A stretch of 64,000 nt of DNA from Chryseobacterium sp. VAUSW3 (lineage in GTDB: Bacteria; Bacteroidota; Bacteroidia; Flavobacteriales; Weeksellaceae), in assembly GCF_002205795.1 (NCBI RefSeq), contig NZ_NIUY01000003.1:62001-126000 (forward strand), written 5' to 3'. The notes below the pieces were generated by a model. That model saw only the letters and a list, made by a program, of their open reading frames with translations. It did not search any database and was not told the origin of the DNA. The translations under genes were made by a program, and so were the position numbers. This document shows, one piece after another, positions 8,489-18,397 of the stretch (positions are counted from its first letter, which is position 1; every line of letters begins with the position of its first letter).

Positions 8489-8758
8489 ATGGCTAAAGAA
8501 TCAATGAAAGCGCGTGAGCGCAAAAGAGAAGCTACAGTAGCAAAATATGCCGAGAAAAGAAAAGCTTTGAAAGAAGCCGGAGATTACGAAGCATTACAAA
8601 AATTGCCGAAAGACGCTTCACCAGTAAGATTACACAACAGATGTAAATTAACAGGAAGACCAAGAGGTTACATGAGAACTTTCGGTATTTCTAGAGTAAC
8701 TTTCCGCGAAATGGCAAACGCAGGTTTGATCCCGGGAGTGAAAAAAGCAAGTTGGTAA
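8489..8758 (+). CDS. rpsN: 30S ribosomal protein S14, zinc-free form (uS14)
   Basis: Small-subunit head protein. 89 residues, the longer C-minus form: where zinc-type S14 carries two CxxC pairs, this has [20 protein letters not shown] with a single cysteine, so no zinc ribbon can form. The end [20 protein letters not shown] is typical. A 148-base gap with a large imperfect inverted repeat separates it from rpsH, an unusually long spacing inside this operon. Confidence 0.97.
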   Translation: MAKESMKARERKREATVAKYAEKRKALKEAGDYEALQKLPKDASPVRLHNRCKLTGRPRGYMRTFGISRVTFREMANAGLIPGVKKASW

Positions 8759-8783
8759 CAATTTAGAACAATCGAGATAGTAA

Positions 8784-8873
8784 AGTTGATTGTTAGAATC
8801 AAGAGCCAAGAAGCAAGAGCCAGGATGTAAGTCTTAAATCTTGTGTCTAGGTTCTTGAATCTCAATCAAAACT
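8784..8873 (+). repeat. Imperfect inverted repeat made of CAAGAGCCAAGA words, between rpsN and rpsH
   Basis: The left arm has GTTGATTGTTAGAATCAAGA then GCCAAGAAGCAAGAGCC. The reverse complement of the right arm reads TTTTGATTGAGATTCAAGAA then CCTAGACACAAGA. The arms are about 40 bases and partly complementary, so the RNA could fold into one long stem. No T-run follows, so it is not a terminator. A related tract lies between rpsI and rpsB (48491-48580). Confidence 0.6.
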
Positions 8874-8906
8874 AACTATCATAAACCAATAATTTAAAAT
8901 AGAAAA

Positions 8907-9305
8907 ATGGTAACAGATCCAATTTCAGATTTCCTAACCAGAGTAAGGAACGCACAAAGCGCAGGCCACAAAGTGGTGGATATTCCTGCATCGAAAATCA
9001 AAAAGGAGATTACAAAAATTTTATTTGACCAGGGTTATATCCTGAACTACAAGTTCGAAGATAGCGCTGTTCAAGGAAATATCAAAATCGCTTTGAAGTA
9101 CGACAAACAAACCAACAAACCTGCAATCAAAAGCATTCAAAGAGCTTCAAGACCAGGTTTAAGACAGTACAAAGGTTCTGAAGAACTTCCAAGAGTATTG
9201 AACGGTTTGGGTATTGCTATTATCTCAACTTCTAAAGGAGTAATGACAGATAAAAAAGCTAGACAAGAAAAAGTAGGTGGAGAGGTAATCTGCTATGTTT
9301 ATTAA
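8907..9305 (+). CDS. rpsH: 30S ribosomal protein S8 (uS8)
   Basis: Central-domain small-subunit protein; in E. coli it is the spc-operon repressor. 132 residues: [58 protein letters not shown] and [20 protein letters not shown] are diagnostic. It starts after the 148-base gap with the inverted repeat, so its expression could be set separately from the upstream genes. Confidence 0.98.
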   Translation: MVTDPISDFLTRVRNAQSAGHKVVDIPASKIKKEITKILFDQGYILNYKFEDSAVQGNIKIALKYDKQTNKPAIKSIQRASRPGLRQYKGSEELPRVLNGLGIAIISTSKGVMTDKKARQEKVGGEVICYVY

Positions 9306-9322
9306 TTTTTAATCAAAGGAAA

Positions 9323-9868
9323 ATGTCAAGAATTGGTAAATCAATTATAGAAATTCCAGCTAATGTTACCATAACCGAAAAAGACGGTTTAGTAACTGTG
9401 AAAGGACCGAAAGGCGAACTTACACAGCAAATCAGTGAAGGAATCACTCTAAAACAAGAAGACGGAATACTTACTTTAGAAAGACCGTCCGACTCAAAAC
9501 AACATAAAGCATTACACGGTCTTTACAGAGCGTTAATTCACAATATGGTCGTTGGAACATCTGAAGGCTTCACTAAGCAATTGGAGCTTGTAGGGGTAGG
9601 TTACAGAGCATCACACCAAGGTAACAGACTGGATATGGCTTTAGGATTCTCCCACGCTATCGTGATGGACCTTCCAAAAGAAATTACGTTAGATACTTTA
9701 TCTGAAAAAGGTAAAAACCCTATTATTACTTTGTCTTCACACGACAAACAACTTCTTGGGATGGTTGCTGCAAAGATCAGATCTTTCAGAAAACCTGAAC
9801 CATACAAAGGAAAAGGAGTTAGATTCGTAGGAGAAATTGTTAGACGTAAAGCTGGTAAATCTGCTTAA
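9323..9868 (+). CDS. rplF: 50S ribosomal protein L6 (uL6)
   Basis: Protein at the factor-binding site near the sarcin-ricin loop. 181 residues with two related domains. The start [20 protein letters not shown] and the C-terminal [20 protein letters not shown] and [20 protein letters not shown] are standard, ending RRKAGKSA. Gaps of 17 bases on both sides. Confidence 0.98.
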   Translation: MSRIGKSIIEIPANVTITEKDGLVTVKGPKGELTQQISEGITLKQEDGILTLERPSDSKQHKALHGLYRALIHNMVVGTSEGFTKQLELVGVGYRASHQGNRLDMALGFSHAIVMDLPKEITLDTLSEKGKNPIITLSSHDKQLLGMVAAKIRSFRKPEPYKGKGVRFVGEIVRRKAGKSA

Positions 9869-9885
9869 TTTTAAAACTTAAGAAA

Positions 9886-10233
9886 ATGGCACTAAGCAAA
9901 TTAGAAAAAAGAAATAGAATTAAAAGAAGAGTAAGAGGGAAAATTTCCGGTTCTTCAGAATTACCAAGATTATCTGTTTACAAAAGCAATAAAGAAATTT
10001 ACGCGCAATTAATCGACGATAAACAAGGTAAAACTTTAGCATCAGCTTCTTCAAGAAGCCTTAACGCAAAAGGTAATAAAGTAGAAATCTCTGCAGAAGT
10101 AGGTAAAGCAATCGCTGAAAAAGCTAAAGCTGCAGGTATTGAAAATATAGTGTTCGACAGAAACGGATTCGTTTACCACGGTAGAGTGAAAGCTCTTGCT
10201 GACGGTGCGAGAGAAGGCGGACTAAAATTCTAA
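9886..10233 (+). CDS. rplR: 50S ribosomal protein L18 (uL18)
   Basis: 5S rRNA-binding protein. 115 residues, beginning [20 protein letters not shown], with the motif [20 protein letters not shown] and the C-terminus [26 protein letters not shown] typical of the family. Co-transcribed with rplF (17 bases) and rpsE (18 bases). Confidence 0.98.
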   Translation: MALSKLEKRNRIKRRVRGKISGSSELPRLSVYKSNKEIYAQLIDDKQGKTLASASSRSLNAKGNKVEISAEVGKAIAEKAKAAGIENIVFDRNGFVYHGRVKALADGAREGGLKF

Positions 10234-10251
10234 TCATTAAATTTCGGAAAT

Positions 10252-10773
10252 ATGTTAGGACTAGATAATATAGAAAAAGTAAAACCGGGAGGATTAGAAC
10301 TTAAAGATCGTCTCGTTGCTGTAAACAGAGTAACCAAAGTTACCAAAGGTGGTCGTGCTTTCGGATTTTCTGCAATTGTAGTTGTAGGAGACGAGGCAGG
10401 AACCGTAGGTTTCGGTTTAGGAAAATCTAAGGAAGTTGCTTCCGCTATTGCTAAAGCTGTAGAAGATGCAAAGAAAAACTTAGTGAAAGTTCCGGTAATC
10501 AACCACACAATCCCTCACCAGACTTCTGCGAGATACGGTGGAGCTGATATCTTCTTAAGACCAGCTTCTCACGGTACAGGGCTTATCGCCGGTGGTGCGG
10601 TAAGAGCGGTATTGGAGTCTGCAGGTGTACACGATATCCTTTCAAAATCTAAAGGTTCATCTAACCCGCACAACGTGGTGAAAGCTACTTTCAAAGCATT
10701 GTTGGATATCAGAAGACCAGAGGACATCGCAAAACTTAGAGGTGTTTCATTAAGTAAAGTGTTTAACGGTTAA
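10252..10773 (+). CDS. rpsE: 30S ribosomal protein S5 (uS5)
   Basis: Fidelity protein at the mRNA entry site. 173 residues: dsRNA-binding fold with [31 protein letters not shown], then the S5 C-terminal domain with [20 protein letters not shown] and [20 protein letters not shown]. Matches the family end to end. rpmD follows after 10 bases. Confidence 0.98.
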   Translation: MLGLDNIEKVKPGGLELKDRLVAVNRVTKVTKGGRAFGFSAIVVVGDEAGTVGFGLGKSKEVASAIAKAVEDAKKNLVKVPVINHTIPHQTSARYGGADIFLRPASHGTGLIAGGAVRAVLESAGVHDILSKSKGSSNPHNVVKATFKALLDIRRPEDIAKLRGVSLSKVFNG

Positions 10774-10783
10774 TATAAAAGCA

Positions 10784-10960
10784 ATGGCAAAAATTCAGGT
10801 AAAACAAGTAAAAAGCGCTATTGGTAGAACAAAAACCCAAAAAAGAACGCTTGAAGCATTAGGATTGAAAAAACTTCACCAAGTTGTTGAACACGAAGCT
10901 ACACCATCTATCTTAGGTATGGTAGCTGCGGTAAGTCATTTAGTAGAAGTTCAAAAATAA
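10784..10960 (+). CDS. rpmD: 50S ribosomal protein L30 (uL30)
   Basis: Small peripheral large-subunit protein, 58 residues, translated by me from ATG 10784 to TAA 10960. It reads MAKIQVKQVKSAIGRTKTQK then RTLEALGLKKLHQVVEHEAT and ends PSILGMVAAVSHLVEVQK, the standard L30 pattern. Position between rpsE and rplO is the conserved one. A 71-base gap with a perfect hairpin follows. Confidence 0.96.
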   Translation: MAKIQVKQVKSAIGRTKTQKRTLEALGLKKLHQVVEHEATPSILGMVAAVSHLVEVQK

Positions 10961-10970
10961 TTTTTAGGAT

Positions 10971-11022
10971 AAGGATTAGGTTGAGTTAATGCTCAACCTC
11001 TGCCTTAACCTTAACCTTTAAT
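10971..11022 (+). repeat. Hairpin and CCTTAACC word tract between rpmD and rplO
   Basis: AGGTTGAG (10978-10985), loop TTAATG, CTCAACCT (10992-10999) is a perfect 8-bp stem, flanked by AAGGAT and by repeated CCTTAACCTTAACCTTTA. There is no T-run, so it is not a simple terminator. It resembles the other word-like tracts in these operons. Confidence 0.55.
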
Positions 11023-11031
11023 TTTAAAATA

Positions 11032-11478
11032 ATGAATTTAAATAATATCAGACCGGCATCGGGTTCAACTCACAATTCAAAAAGACTTGGTAGAGGACAG
11101 GGAAGCGGAAAAGGTGGTACTTCAGCAAAAGGACACAAAGGTCAGAAAGCCAGAGCCGGATATTCTCAGAAAATCGGATTCGAAGGTGGACAGATGCCTT
11201 TACAAAGAAGACTTCCTAAATTCGGTTTCAATAACGTAAACAGAAAAGAGTACAGAGCGATCAATCTTGATACCATCCAACTTTTGGCTGATGCGAAAAA
11301 CATCACCGAAATTACTAAAGACATCTTAGTAGAAAACGGATTGGCTAAAAAGAGCGAAATCGTGAAAATTATGGGTAGAGGCGAATTGAAATCAGGAGTT
11401 TCAATTTCTGCACACAAATTCACAAAATCTGCTGAAGAAGCTATCGCTAAAGCAGGAGGTAAAGCAATTACTCTTTAA
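11032..11478 (+). CDS. rplO: 50S ribosomal protein L15 (uL15)
   Basis: Late-assembly large-subunit protein. 148 residues with MNLNNIRPASGSTHNSKRLG, the Gly/Lys-rich RGQGSGKGGTSAKGHKGQKA, GFEGGQMPLQRRLPKFGFNN and a C-terminal SAHKFTKSAEEAIAKAGGKA. secY starts 9 bases downstream, which is the universal arrangement. Confidence 0.98.
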   Translation: MNLNNIRPASGSTHNSKRLGRGQGSGKGGTSAKGHKGQKARAGYSQKIGFEGGQMPLQRRLPKFGFNNVNRKEYRAINLDTIQLLADAKNITEITKDILVENGLAKKSEIVKIMGRGELKSGVSISAHKFTKSAEEAIAKAGGKAITL

Positions 11479-11487
11479 TCTACACGA

Positions 11488-12867
11488 ATGAAAGAATTTA
11501 TACAAACACTAAAAAACATTTGGAGTCTTAAGGAACTTAGGGAGAAGATACTTTTTACCCTTGGGTTGATCCTCGTGTATAGATTCGCATCTTATATTTC
11601 CCTACCTGCCATTAACATGGCCGAGGTGGGGAATCTTTTGGAACATTACCAAAACCAGGGTGGCAACAAGCAGGGAGCAGGTCTTCTTGGGTTGCTTTCT
11701 TCGTTTACGGGAGGTGCATTCAGCCGGGCGTCGATCATGGCACTCGGTATTATGCCTTATATTTCTGCTTCCATTATCGTTCAGCTGATGGGTATGGCAA
11801 TTCCTTACCTTCAGAAATTACAGAAAGATGGTGAAAGCGGCAGAAATACACTGAACCAAATTACAAGATGGTTAACGATTGCAGTTTGTTTGGTACAGGC
11901 ACCGTCTTACCTTACTTCAATTACGCAGATGTTCTTACCGCACGCACAGTTCGGTTCGGCATATTACGTGCATCCCGAATCGGTTATGTTCTGGTTGCCA
12001 AGTATCGTAATTTTGGTGGCAGGATCTGTATTCGCAATGTGGTTAGGAGAAAAAATTACAGATAAAGGTATCGGAAACGGTATTTCAATCTTAATTATGG
12101 TAGGGATCTTGGCAGATCTTCCGGGAGCATTTATTCAGGAGGTTGCTACACAAACCGGTAAAGGCGGTTTAGGGACTATTATGATTTTAATTGAAGTCTT
12201 ATTCTGGATGTTGGTGGTGCTTTTAGCAATCATCCTTTCAGTAGCTGTAAGAAAAATTCCTATTCAGTATGTAAGCCGTGCGCAGGCAAGAGGCGGATCA
12301 AACAGAAATTTAATGCAAGGTGCAAGACAGTGGATTCCACTTAAAGTAAATGCTTCGGGAGTAATGCCGATCATTTTTGCACAGGCTTTAATGTTTGTTC
12401 CGGGACTTTTAACTAAAGTTGATGAGTCCAACACTTTCCTGGCAGGATTTAAAAATGTATTCAGCTGGCAGTATAATGTATTGTTTGCACTGTTAATTAT
12501 TATCTTCTCATTCTTCTACACAGCGATTACCATTCCGGTGAATCAAATGGCAGATGATCTGAAGAGAAACGGTGGACTGATTCCTAAGGTAAGACCCGGT
12601 AAAGATACCGCTGATTATCTGGATGATATTCTCTCAAAAATTACTTTGCCCGGCTCAATATTTTTAGCTATCTTTGCAATCCTTCCTGCAATTGTGCATG
12701 GAGCGTTTGTTCAGACGGATAGATTTGCCCTGTTTTTCGGGGGTACATCGCTTTTAATCATGGTTGGGGTAATCCTCGATACAGTTCAACAGATCAACAC
12801 GTATTTGCTGAACCACCATTATGATGGGTTGATGCAGTCGAAATTATCCAGAACAACAAACCTGTAA
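11488..12867 (+). CDS. secY: Protein translocase subunit SecY
   Basis: Channel-forming subunit of the SecYEG translocon in the inner membrane. 459 residues with about ten membrane segments. Seen: the plug-region FASYISLPAINM, the large first periplasmic loop with GLLGLLSSFTGGAFSRASIM, the cytoplasmic RKIPIQYVSRAQARGGSNRN loop, and the PVNQMADDLKRNGGLIPKVR then PGKDT motif before TM9-10. Full length. Lies between rplO and infA, as in most bacteria. Confidence 0.98.
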   Translation: MKEFIQTLKNIWSLKELREKILFTLGLILVYRFASYISLPAINMAEVGNLLEHYQNQGGNKQGAGLLGLLSSFTGGAFSRASIMALGIMPYISASIIVQLMGMAIPYLQKLQKDGESGRNTLNQITRWLTIAVCLVQAPSYLTSITQMFLPHAQFGSAYYVHPESVMFWLPSIVILVAGSVFAMWLGEKITDKGIGNGISILIMVGILADLPGAFIQEVATQTGKGGLGTIMILIEVLFWMLVVLLAIILSVAVRKIPIQYVSRAQARGGSNRNLMQGARQWIPLKVNASGVMPIIFAQALMFVPGLLTKVDESNTFLAGFKNVFSWQYNVLFALLIIIFSFFYTAITIPVNQMADDLKRNGGLIPKVRPGKDTADYLDDILSKITLPGSIFLAIFAILPAIVHGAFVQTDRFALFFGGTSLLIMVGVILDTVQQINTYLLNHHYDGLMQSKLSRTTNL

Positions 12868-12874
12868 TTAATAA

Positions 12875-13090
12875 ATGGCAAAACAGAAACATATAGAACA
12901 AGACGGCGTTATTACGGAAGCACTTTCCAATGCGCAGTTCCGCGTTGAACTTGAGAATGGGCATGTCTTAATCGCTCATATCTCAGGTAAAATGCGTATG
13001 CACTACATTAAACTTTTACCTGGTGATAAGGTAAAGTTAGAACTTTCTCCTTACGATTTATCGAAAGGAAGAATCACATTTAGATACTAA
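12875..13090 (+). CDS. infA: Translation initiation factor IF-1
   Basis: OB-fold factor that binds the A site of the 30S subunit during initiation. 71 residues: [20 protein letters not shown], then [20 protein letters not shown] and [26 protein letters not shown], essentially the consensus. It follows secY by 7 bases. A 139-base gap follows before rpmJ. Confidence 0.98.
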   Translation: MAKQKHIEQDGVITEALSNAQFRVELENGHVLIAHISGKMRMHYIKLLPGDKVKLELSPYDLSKGRITFRY

Positions 13091-13229
13091 TTACAGAGTA
13101 ATCTGGAAATTATTATAACAAGAAAACTAAATAAAATCATTCGGTTTTATTGGTCATTTAAATATTTAAACAAAAGGGGGTGGAATCACTTGGAGTTCAT
13201 CTAACCGTTGGAAAATTAAACCAAAACAA
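13091..13229 (+). other. infA-rpmJ spacer with a weak hairpin
   Basis: Contains AATAAAATCATTCGGTTTTA TT, in which AATAAAA and TTTTATT can pair, then a GGGGGTGGAATCACTTGGAG stretch. I see no ORF or confident promoter. It could be an intra-operon regulatory or processing site. Confidence 0.3.
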
Positions 13230-13346
13230 ATGAAAGTTAGAGCATCTATCAAAAAAAGAAGTGCTGATTGCAAAATCGTTCGCAGAAAAGGCGTTCTGTT
13301 TGTAATCAACAAGAAAAACCCAAAATTTAAACAAAGACAAGGCTAA
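13230..13346 (+). CDS. rpmJ: 50S ribosomal protein L36, zinc-free form (bL36)
   Basis: 38-residue protein translated by me: [20 protein letters not shown] then [18 protein letters not shown]. The frame matches L36 throughout, but three of four zinc ligands are gone. Position 11 is Ser, 27 is Asn and the usual His near 32-33 is Lys/Phe; only Cys14 remains. This is the C-minus type, which needs no zinc. Position between infA and rpsM is the normal one; rpsM begins 9 bases later. Confidence 0.95.
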   Translation: MKVRASIKKRSADCKIVRRKGVLFVINKKNPKFKQRQG

Positions 13347-13355
13347 AATTAAATT

Positions 13356-13733
13356 ATGGCGAGAATTTCCGGTATTGATTTACCAAAAAACAAAAGAGGC
13401 GTTATCGGCTTAACTTACATCTACGGAATCGGAAGAAGCACTTCATCCGAAATCCTGAAAGCAGCCGGCATCAGCGAAGACAAGAAAGTCAGCGAATGGA
13501 ATGACGATGAATTGGCATTGATCAGAAACTACATCACTGAAAACATTAAAGTAGAAGGTGAATTGCGTTCTGAAACTCAATTAAACATCAAGCGATTGAT
13601 GGATATTGGTTGCCAACGAGGAATACGTCACAGACTGGGATTACCTTTAAGAGGCCAAAGAACTAAAAACAATTCTAGAACCCGAAAAGGAAAGAGAAAA
13701 ACTGTTGCTAACAAGAAAAAAGCAAGTAAATAA
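13356..13733 (+). CDS. rpsM: 30S ribosomal protein S13 (uS13)
   Basis: Small-subunit head protein contacting the P-site tRNA and the intersubunit bridge. 125 residues starting [26 protein letters not shown], with the helix-two-turn-helix region [20 protein letters not shown] and a Lys-rich tail ([13 protein letters not shown]). Begins the alpha-operon segment, with rpsK 12 bases downstream. Confidence 0.98.
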   Translation: MARISGIDLPKNKRGVIGLTYIYGIGRSTSSEILKAAGISEDKKVSEWNDDELALIRNYITENIKVEGELRSETQLNIKRLMDIGCQRGIRHRLGLPLRGQRTKNNSRTRKGKRKTVANKKKASK

Positions 13734-13745
13734 TCGGTAAGAATT

Positions 13746-14135
13746 ATGGCAAAACAGACTAAAGTTGTTAAAAAAAGAAAAGTAAAAGTTGAAGCGATCG
13801 GCGAAGCACACATTCAGGCATCATTCAACAATATCATCATTTCTTTGACAAATAAAAACGGAGAAGTAATCTCTTGGGCATCTGCCGGAAAAATGGGATT
13901 CAGAGGTTCTAAAAAGAATACTCCTTTCGCAGCTCAAATGGCTGCTGAAAATTGCTCACAAGTTGCACACGATGCAGGTCTTAGAAGAGTAAAGGTGTTT
14001 GTAAAAGGTCCTGGTGCAGGTAGAGAATCTGCTATCAGAACCATTCACAATTCAGGAATTGAAGTTAGTGAAATCGTAGATGTGACTCCAATGCCACACA
14101 ACGGATGTAGACCACCGAAAAGAAGAAGAGTATAA
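13746..14135 (+). CDS. rpsK: 30S ribosomal protein S11 (uS11)
   Basis: Platform protein of the small subunit near the E site. 129 residues: [40 protein letters not shown] and the C-terminal [17 protein letters not shown] are diagnostic. A short Lys/Arg-rich N-terminus precedes the core. rpsD follows after 18 bases. Confidence 0.98.
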   Translation: MAKQTKVVKKRKVKVEAIGEAHIQASFNNIIISLTNKNGEVISWASAGKMGFRGSKKNTPFAAQMAAENCSQVAHDAGLRRVKVFVKGPGAGRESAIRTIHNSGIEVSEIVDVTPMPHNGCRPPKRRRV

Positions 14136-14153
14136 TTTTTAGAAATTACCATT

Positions 14154-14762
14154 ATGGCAAGATATATTGGACCTAAAACTAAGATTGCAAGAAAATTTGG
14201 TGCTGCAATCTACGGAGACGATAAGAACTTCGAGAAAAGAAAAAACCAACCACCGGGACAACACGGTGTTAACAAAAGAAGAGGAGCAAAAAAATCTGAA
14301 TATGCTGTCCAGTTAATGGAAAAGCAAAAAGCTAAATATACTTACGGTATTTTAGAAAGACAATTTGCGAACCTATACGAAAAAGCGCAAAGAGCAAAAG
14401 GCGTAACAGGTGAAGTACTGTTGCAGTTATGTGAATCTAGATTAGATAACGTTGTTTACAGACTTGGTTTTGCAAAAACAAGAGCAGGAGCAAGACAATT
14501 GGTATCTCACAGACACATTACTGTAAACGGAGAATTGGTAAACATTCCTTCTTATTTGCTTAAAGCTGGTGATGTAGTTGCAGTGAGAGAAAAATCTAAA
14601 TCTCTGGAAGTAATTACTGATGCATTGGCTTCTAAAGCAAACTATGAGTGGTTACAGTTCAACGACGAAACAAAACAAGGTACTTTCGTATCAGCTCCGG
14701 AGAGAATCCAAATCCCGGAAGATATCAAAGAACAGTTGATCGTCGAACTTTACTCTAAATAA
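14154..14762 (+). CDS. rpsD: 30S ribosomal protein S4 (uS4)
   Basis: Early-assembly 16S-binding protein and fidelity factor. 202 residues with [40 protein letters not shown], and the S4 RNA-binding domain [20 protein letters not shown] and [20 protein letters not shown]. No zinc-binding N-terminal cysteines, so it is the C-minus form. rpoA follows after 33 bases. Confidence 0.98.
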   Translation: MARYIGPKTKIARKFGAAIYGDDKNFEKRKNQPPGQHGVNKRRGAKKSEYAVQLMEKQKAKYTYGILERQFANLYEKAQRAKGVTGEVLLQLCESRLDNVVYRLGFAKTRAGARQLVSHRHITVNGELVNIPSYLLKAGDVVAVREKSKSLEVITDALASKANYEWLQFNDETKQGTFVSAPERIQIPEDIKEQLIVELYSK

Positions 14763-14795
14763 TTTTTTTCAAATTTTTGCTCAACCCCAAATTAT

Positions 14796-15791
14796 ATGGC
14801 AATTTTAACATTTATTAAACCCGATAAAGTAATCCTGCTTAACTCTGATGATTTCAAAGGTCAATTTGAATTCAGACCATTAGAACCAGGCTTCGGACTT
14901 ACCATCGGTAATGCTTTGAGGAGAGTATTACTTTCTTCTCTAGAAGGATATGCTATCTCATCTATTAAAATAGAAGGCGTAGAGCACGAATTTTCAACAA
15001 TTCCCGGTGTAATTGAAGACGTAACAGAAATCATTCTGAACCTGAAACAATTAAGACTTAAAGCTAAATCCGAATCTGCAACTGCAGAAACAGTTACAGC
15101 AAAAGTTTCCGGTCAAACTACTGTAACAGCAGGAGATTTAGGAAAATCAATTCAGGGATTTGATGTTTTAAATCCGGAATTGGTAATCTGTACTCTCAAT
15201 AAAGATGTGAAATTTGAAATCACTTTCAATATCGAAAAAGGAAGAGGTTATGTTCCCTCAGAACAAAACAAATCCAGCAACGCTCCTATCGGAACCATTG
15301 CAATCGACTCCATCTTTACTCCTATCAAAAAAGTGCAGTATAGTGTTGAAAACTATCGTGTAGAGCAAAAAACAGACTACGAAAAACTTGTTTTGGATAT
15401 TGAGACTGATGGATCCATCAGCCCACAAAATGCATTAACAGAAGCTTCTAAGATATTAATTTATCACTTCATGTTGTTCTCTGATGAGAGAATCACCCTG
15501 GAAACTGAAGCCGTGAAAGCATCGATCCAATACGACGAAGAAACTTTACATACAAGACAGCTCCTTAAATCTAAATTAACAGATATGGATCTTTCTGTAA
15601 GAGCATTAAACTGCTTGAAAGCTGCTGAAGTGGAAACTTTAGGAGAACTGGTTTCTTATACTAAGTCTGATTTGATGAAATTCAGAAATTTCGGTAAAAA
15701 ATCTTTAACAGAATTAGAAGAATTAGTGCATGCAAAAGGTCTTAACTTCGGTTTCGACGTTGCTAAATATAAATTAGACGCTGATAAATAA
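14796..15791 (+). CDS. rpoA: DNA-directed RNA polymerase subunit alpha
   Basis: Assembly subunit of RNA polymerase. 331 residues. The N-terminal dimerisation domain has [20 protein letters not shown] and [20 protein letters not shown]. The alpha-CTD at about residues 265-320 has [20 protein letters not shown] and [16 protein letters not shown], which binds UP-element DNA and activators. Position between rpsD and rplQ is universal in bacteria. Confidence 0.98.
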   Translation: MAILTFIKPDKVILLNSDDFKGQFEFRPLEPGFGLTIGNALRRVLLSSLEGYAISSIKIEGVEHEFSTIPGVIEDVTEIILNLKQLRLKAKSESATAETVTAKVSGQTTVTAGDLGKSIQGFDVLNPELVICTLNKDVKFEITFNIEKGRGYVPSEQNKSSNAPIGTIAIDSIFTPIKKVQYSVENYRVEQKTDYEKLVLDIETDGSISPQNALTEASKILIYHFMLFSDERITLETEAVKASIQYDEETLHTRQLLKSKLTDMDLSVRALNCLKAAEVETLGELVSYTKSDLMKFRNFGKKSLTELEELVHAKGLNFGFDVAKYKLDADK

Positions 15792-15797
15792 AAAACA

Positions 15798-16334
15798 ATG
15801 AGACACGGTAAAAAATTCAATCACTTAGGAAGAACCGCTTCACACAGAAGTGCATTACTTTCTAATATGGCTTGTTCTCTTATTGAGCATAAAAGAATCA
15901 ACACAACTGTTGCTAAGGCGAAAGCTTTGAGAGTTTTTGTTGAACCTATCTTAACAAAAGCAAAAGAAGATACAACTCACAACAGAAGAACAGTTTTCTC
16001 TTACCTGCAAAGCAAAGAAGCAGTTACTGAATTATTCAGAACTGTTGCTCCTAAAATTGCAGAAAGAAACGGTGGTTACACCAGAATCATCAAAACTGGA
16101 TTCAGACCAGGCGATGCTGCAGATACTGCAATGATCGAGCTTGTAGATTTCAACGAACTTTACAACCCGAACGCTGAAGAAAAGAAAACAACAAGAAGAA
16201 GCAGAAGATCTGCCGCTCCTAAAGCTGAAGCAGTTGCTGCTGAAGTAAAGGAAGCTCCGGCAAAAGCTGATGCTAAAACTGAAGAACCAACTGCAGAAGC
16301 TGCAGACTCTACAGAAGAAAAAGCTGCTGAGTAA
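15798..16334 (+). CDS. rplQ: 50S ribosomal protein L17 (bL17) with an acidic, Ala-rich tail
   Basis: Tunnel-exit large-subunit protein. Residues 1-~118 match the family ([40 protein letters not shown], and [20 protein letters not shown] then [18 protein letters not shown]). Residues ~120-178 are an extra low-complexity tail: first basic ([15 protein letters not shown]), then Ala/Glu-rich. This roughly matches the extensions common in Bacteroidota but is long compared with the ~127-residue E. coli protein. Last gene of the operon; a terminator follows. Confidence 0.97.
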   Translation: MRHGKKFNHLGRTASHRSALLSNMACSLIEHKRINTTVAKAKALRVFVEPILTKAKEDTTHNRRTVFSYLQSKEAVTELFRTVAPKIAERNGGYTRIIKTGFRPGDAADTAMIELVDFNELYNPNAEEKKTTRRSRRSAAPKAEAVAAEVKEAPAKADAKTEEPTAEAADSTEEKAAE

Positions 16335-16354
16335 TACTCACAGATTTTACATAA

Positions 16355-16390
16355 AAAAAGCCGTTCAATTGACTTGAGCGGCTTTTTATT
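16355..16390 (+). terminator. Terminator of the S10-spc-alpha operon
   Basis: Stem AAAAAGCCGTTCAA / TTGAGCGGCTTTTT with one G-U pair and a TTGAC loop, followed by T-rich sequence. It lies just after rplQ; the A-run on the left could also serve the opposing lipoprotein gene. Confidence 0.9.
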
Positions 16391-16422
16391 TTACGAAAGT
16401 TTATAATTTTATTAAGTCTTAA

Positions 16423-16851
16423 CTATTGTCCTCTTGCCTTTTTCAGACCGATGATATTATTACCTTGCGTGATAATAACGCTGTCGTTTCGTGACACAAT
16501 TTCAAAATCGAAATTTCCATAAACTCCCGGTCCCGCGCCTGCTTTTCTCGGCGCCGAAATCGTTTTGTTATTACTCCGTACGCTAATCGTATTTTCCTTA
16601 TCCGAATTTTTAAAAGTCACCAAAGCTGAAGACCCGTCTTCAGCCACATAGCGATCGGTATATTCACCTTTTTTCACACCGCTTTCGCTCTCGCTTACTA
16701 CCGCCCCACTGTCAGTTTTTACCGGTTCTTCAGTTTTGCTCGTTACAGCAGAATCTTCCACAATAATACTTTTATTGCCCTCTGTTGATTTCTTGCAGCC
16801 CACAATGGTAAAAAGTATAACTGCGGACGCAATAAAAACACTCTTTTTCAT
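16423..16851 (-). CDS. Small lipoprotein of unknown function
   Basis: 142 residues from ATG at 16851: MKKSVFIASAVILFTIVGC is a lipoprotein signal with cysteine 19 in a lipobox (TIVGC), followed by KKSTEG. An upstream ATG at 16878 would add nine residues before the signal and is less likely. The mature part is Ser/Glu-rich, then has a beta-type domain (EYTDRYVAEDGSSALVTFKN) that looks like a small MliC/lysozyme-inhibitor-like or 'membrane-bound lysozyme inhibitor' fold, but I cannot assign it firmly. Convergent with rplQ, with its own promoter upstream. Confidence 0.7.
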   Translation of the reverse strand: MKKSVFIASAVILFTIVGCKKSTEGNKSIIVEDSAVTSKTEEPVKTDSGAVVSESESGVKKGEYTDRYVAEDGSSALVTFKNSDKENTISVRSNNKTISAPRKAGAGPGVYGNFDFEIVSRNDSVIITQGNNIIGLKKARGQ

Positions 16852-16875
16852 AATAATCTTGTTTTTTAGGTAGAT

Positions 16876-16906
16876 CAAATTTACGATTACTTTTCAAAAA
16901 ATTAAA
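16876..16906 (-). promoter_or_regulatory. Promoter of the small lipoprotein gene
   Basis: On the minus strand: TTTA (16906-16903), 19-bp spacer, TAAATTTG (16883-16876), an exact -7 match. It lies 25 bases before the preferred ATG at 16851, so the first possible ATG (16878) would be inside the -7 element and is excluded. Confidence 0.7.
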
Positions 16907-16987
16907 AAATCGTTACCATTAACGAAAGTTTAACGCATACCATATTAAAATCATGTGTTTAAACTCTTAAAATAGTTCTATTTTCGT

Positions 16988-18319
<1,332 letters not shown>

Positions 18320-18397
18320 TAGAAAAAATTGATTGAAAACGGTGAATTTCATTTGCCATTTTCTATCAGTATTCATAAATTAGTAAAAAATTACATA

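Noticed and set aside
10978-11000. Hairpin before rplO as a terminator
   Set aside because: No T-run follows, and the downstream genes must be co-transcribed with rpmD for normal ribosome synthesis.
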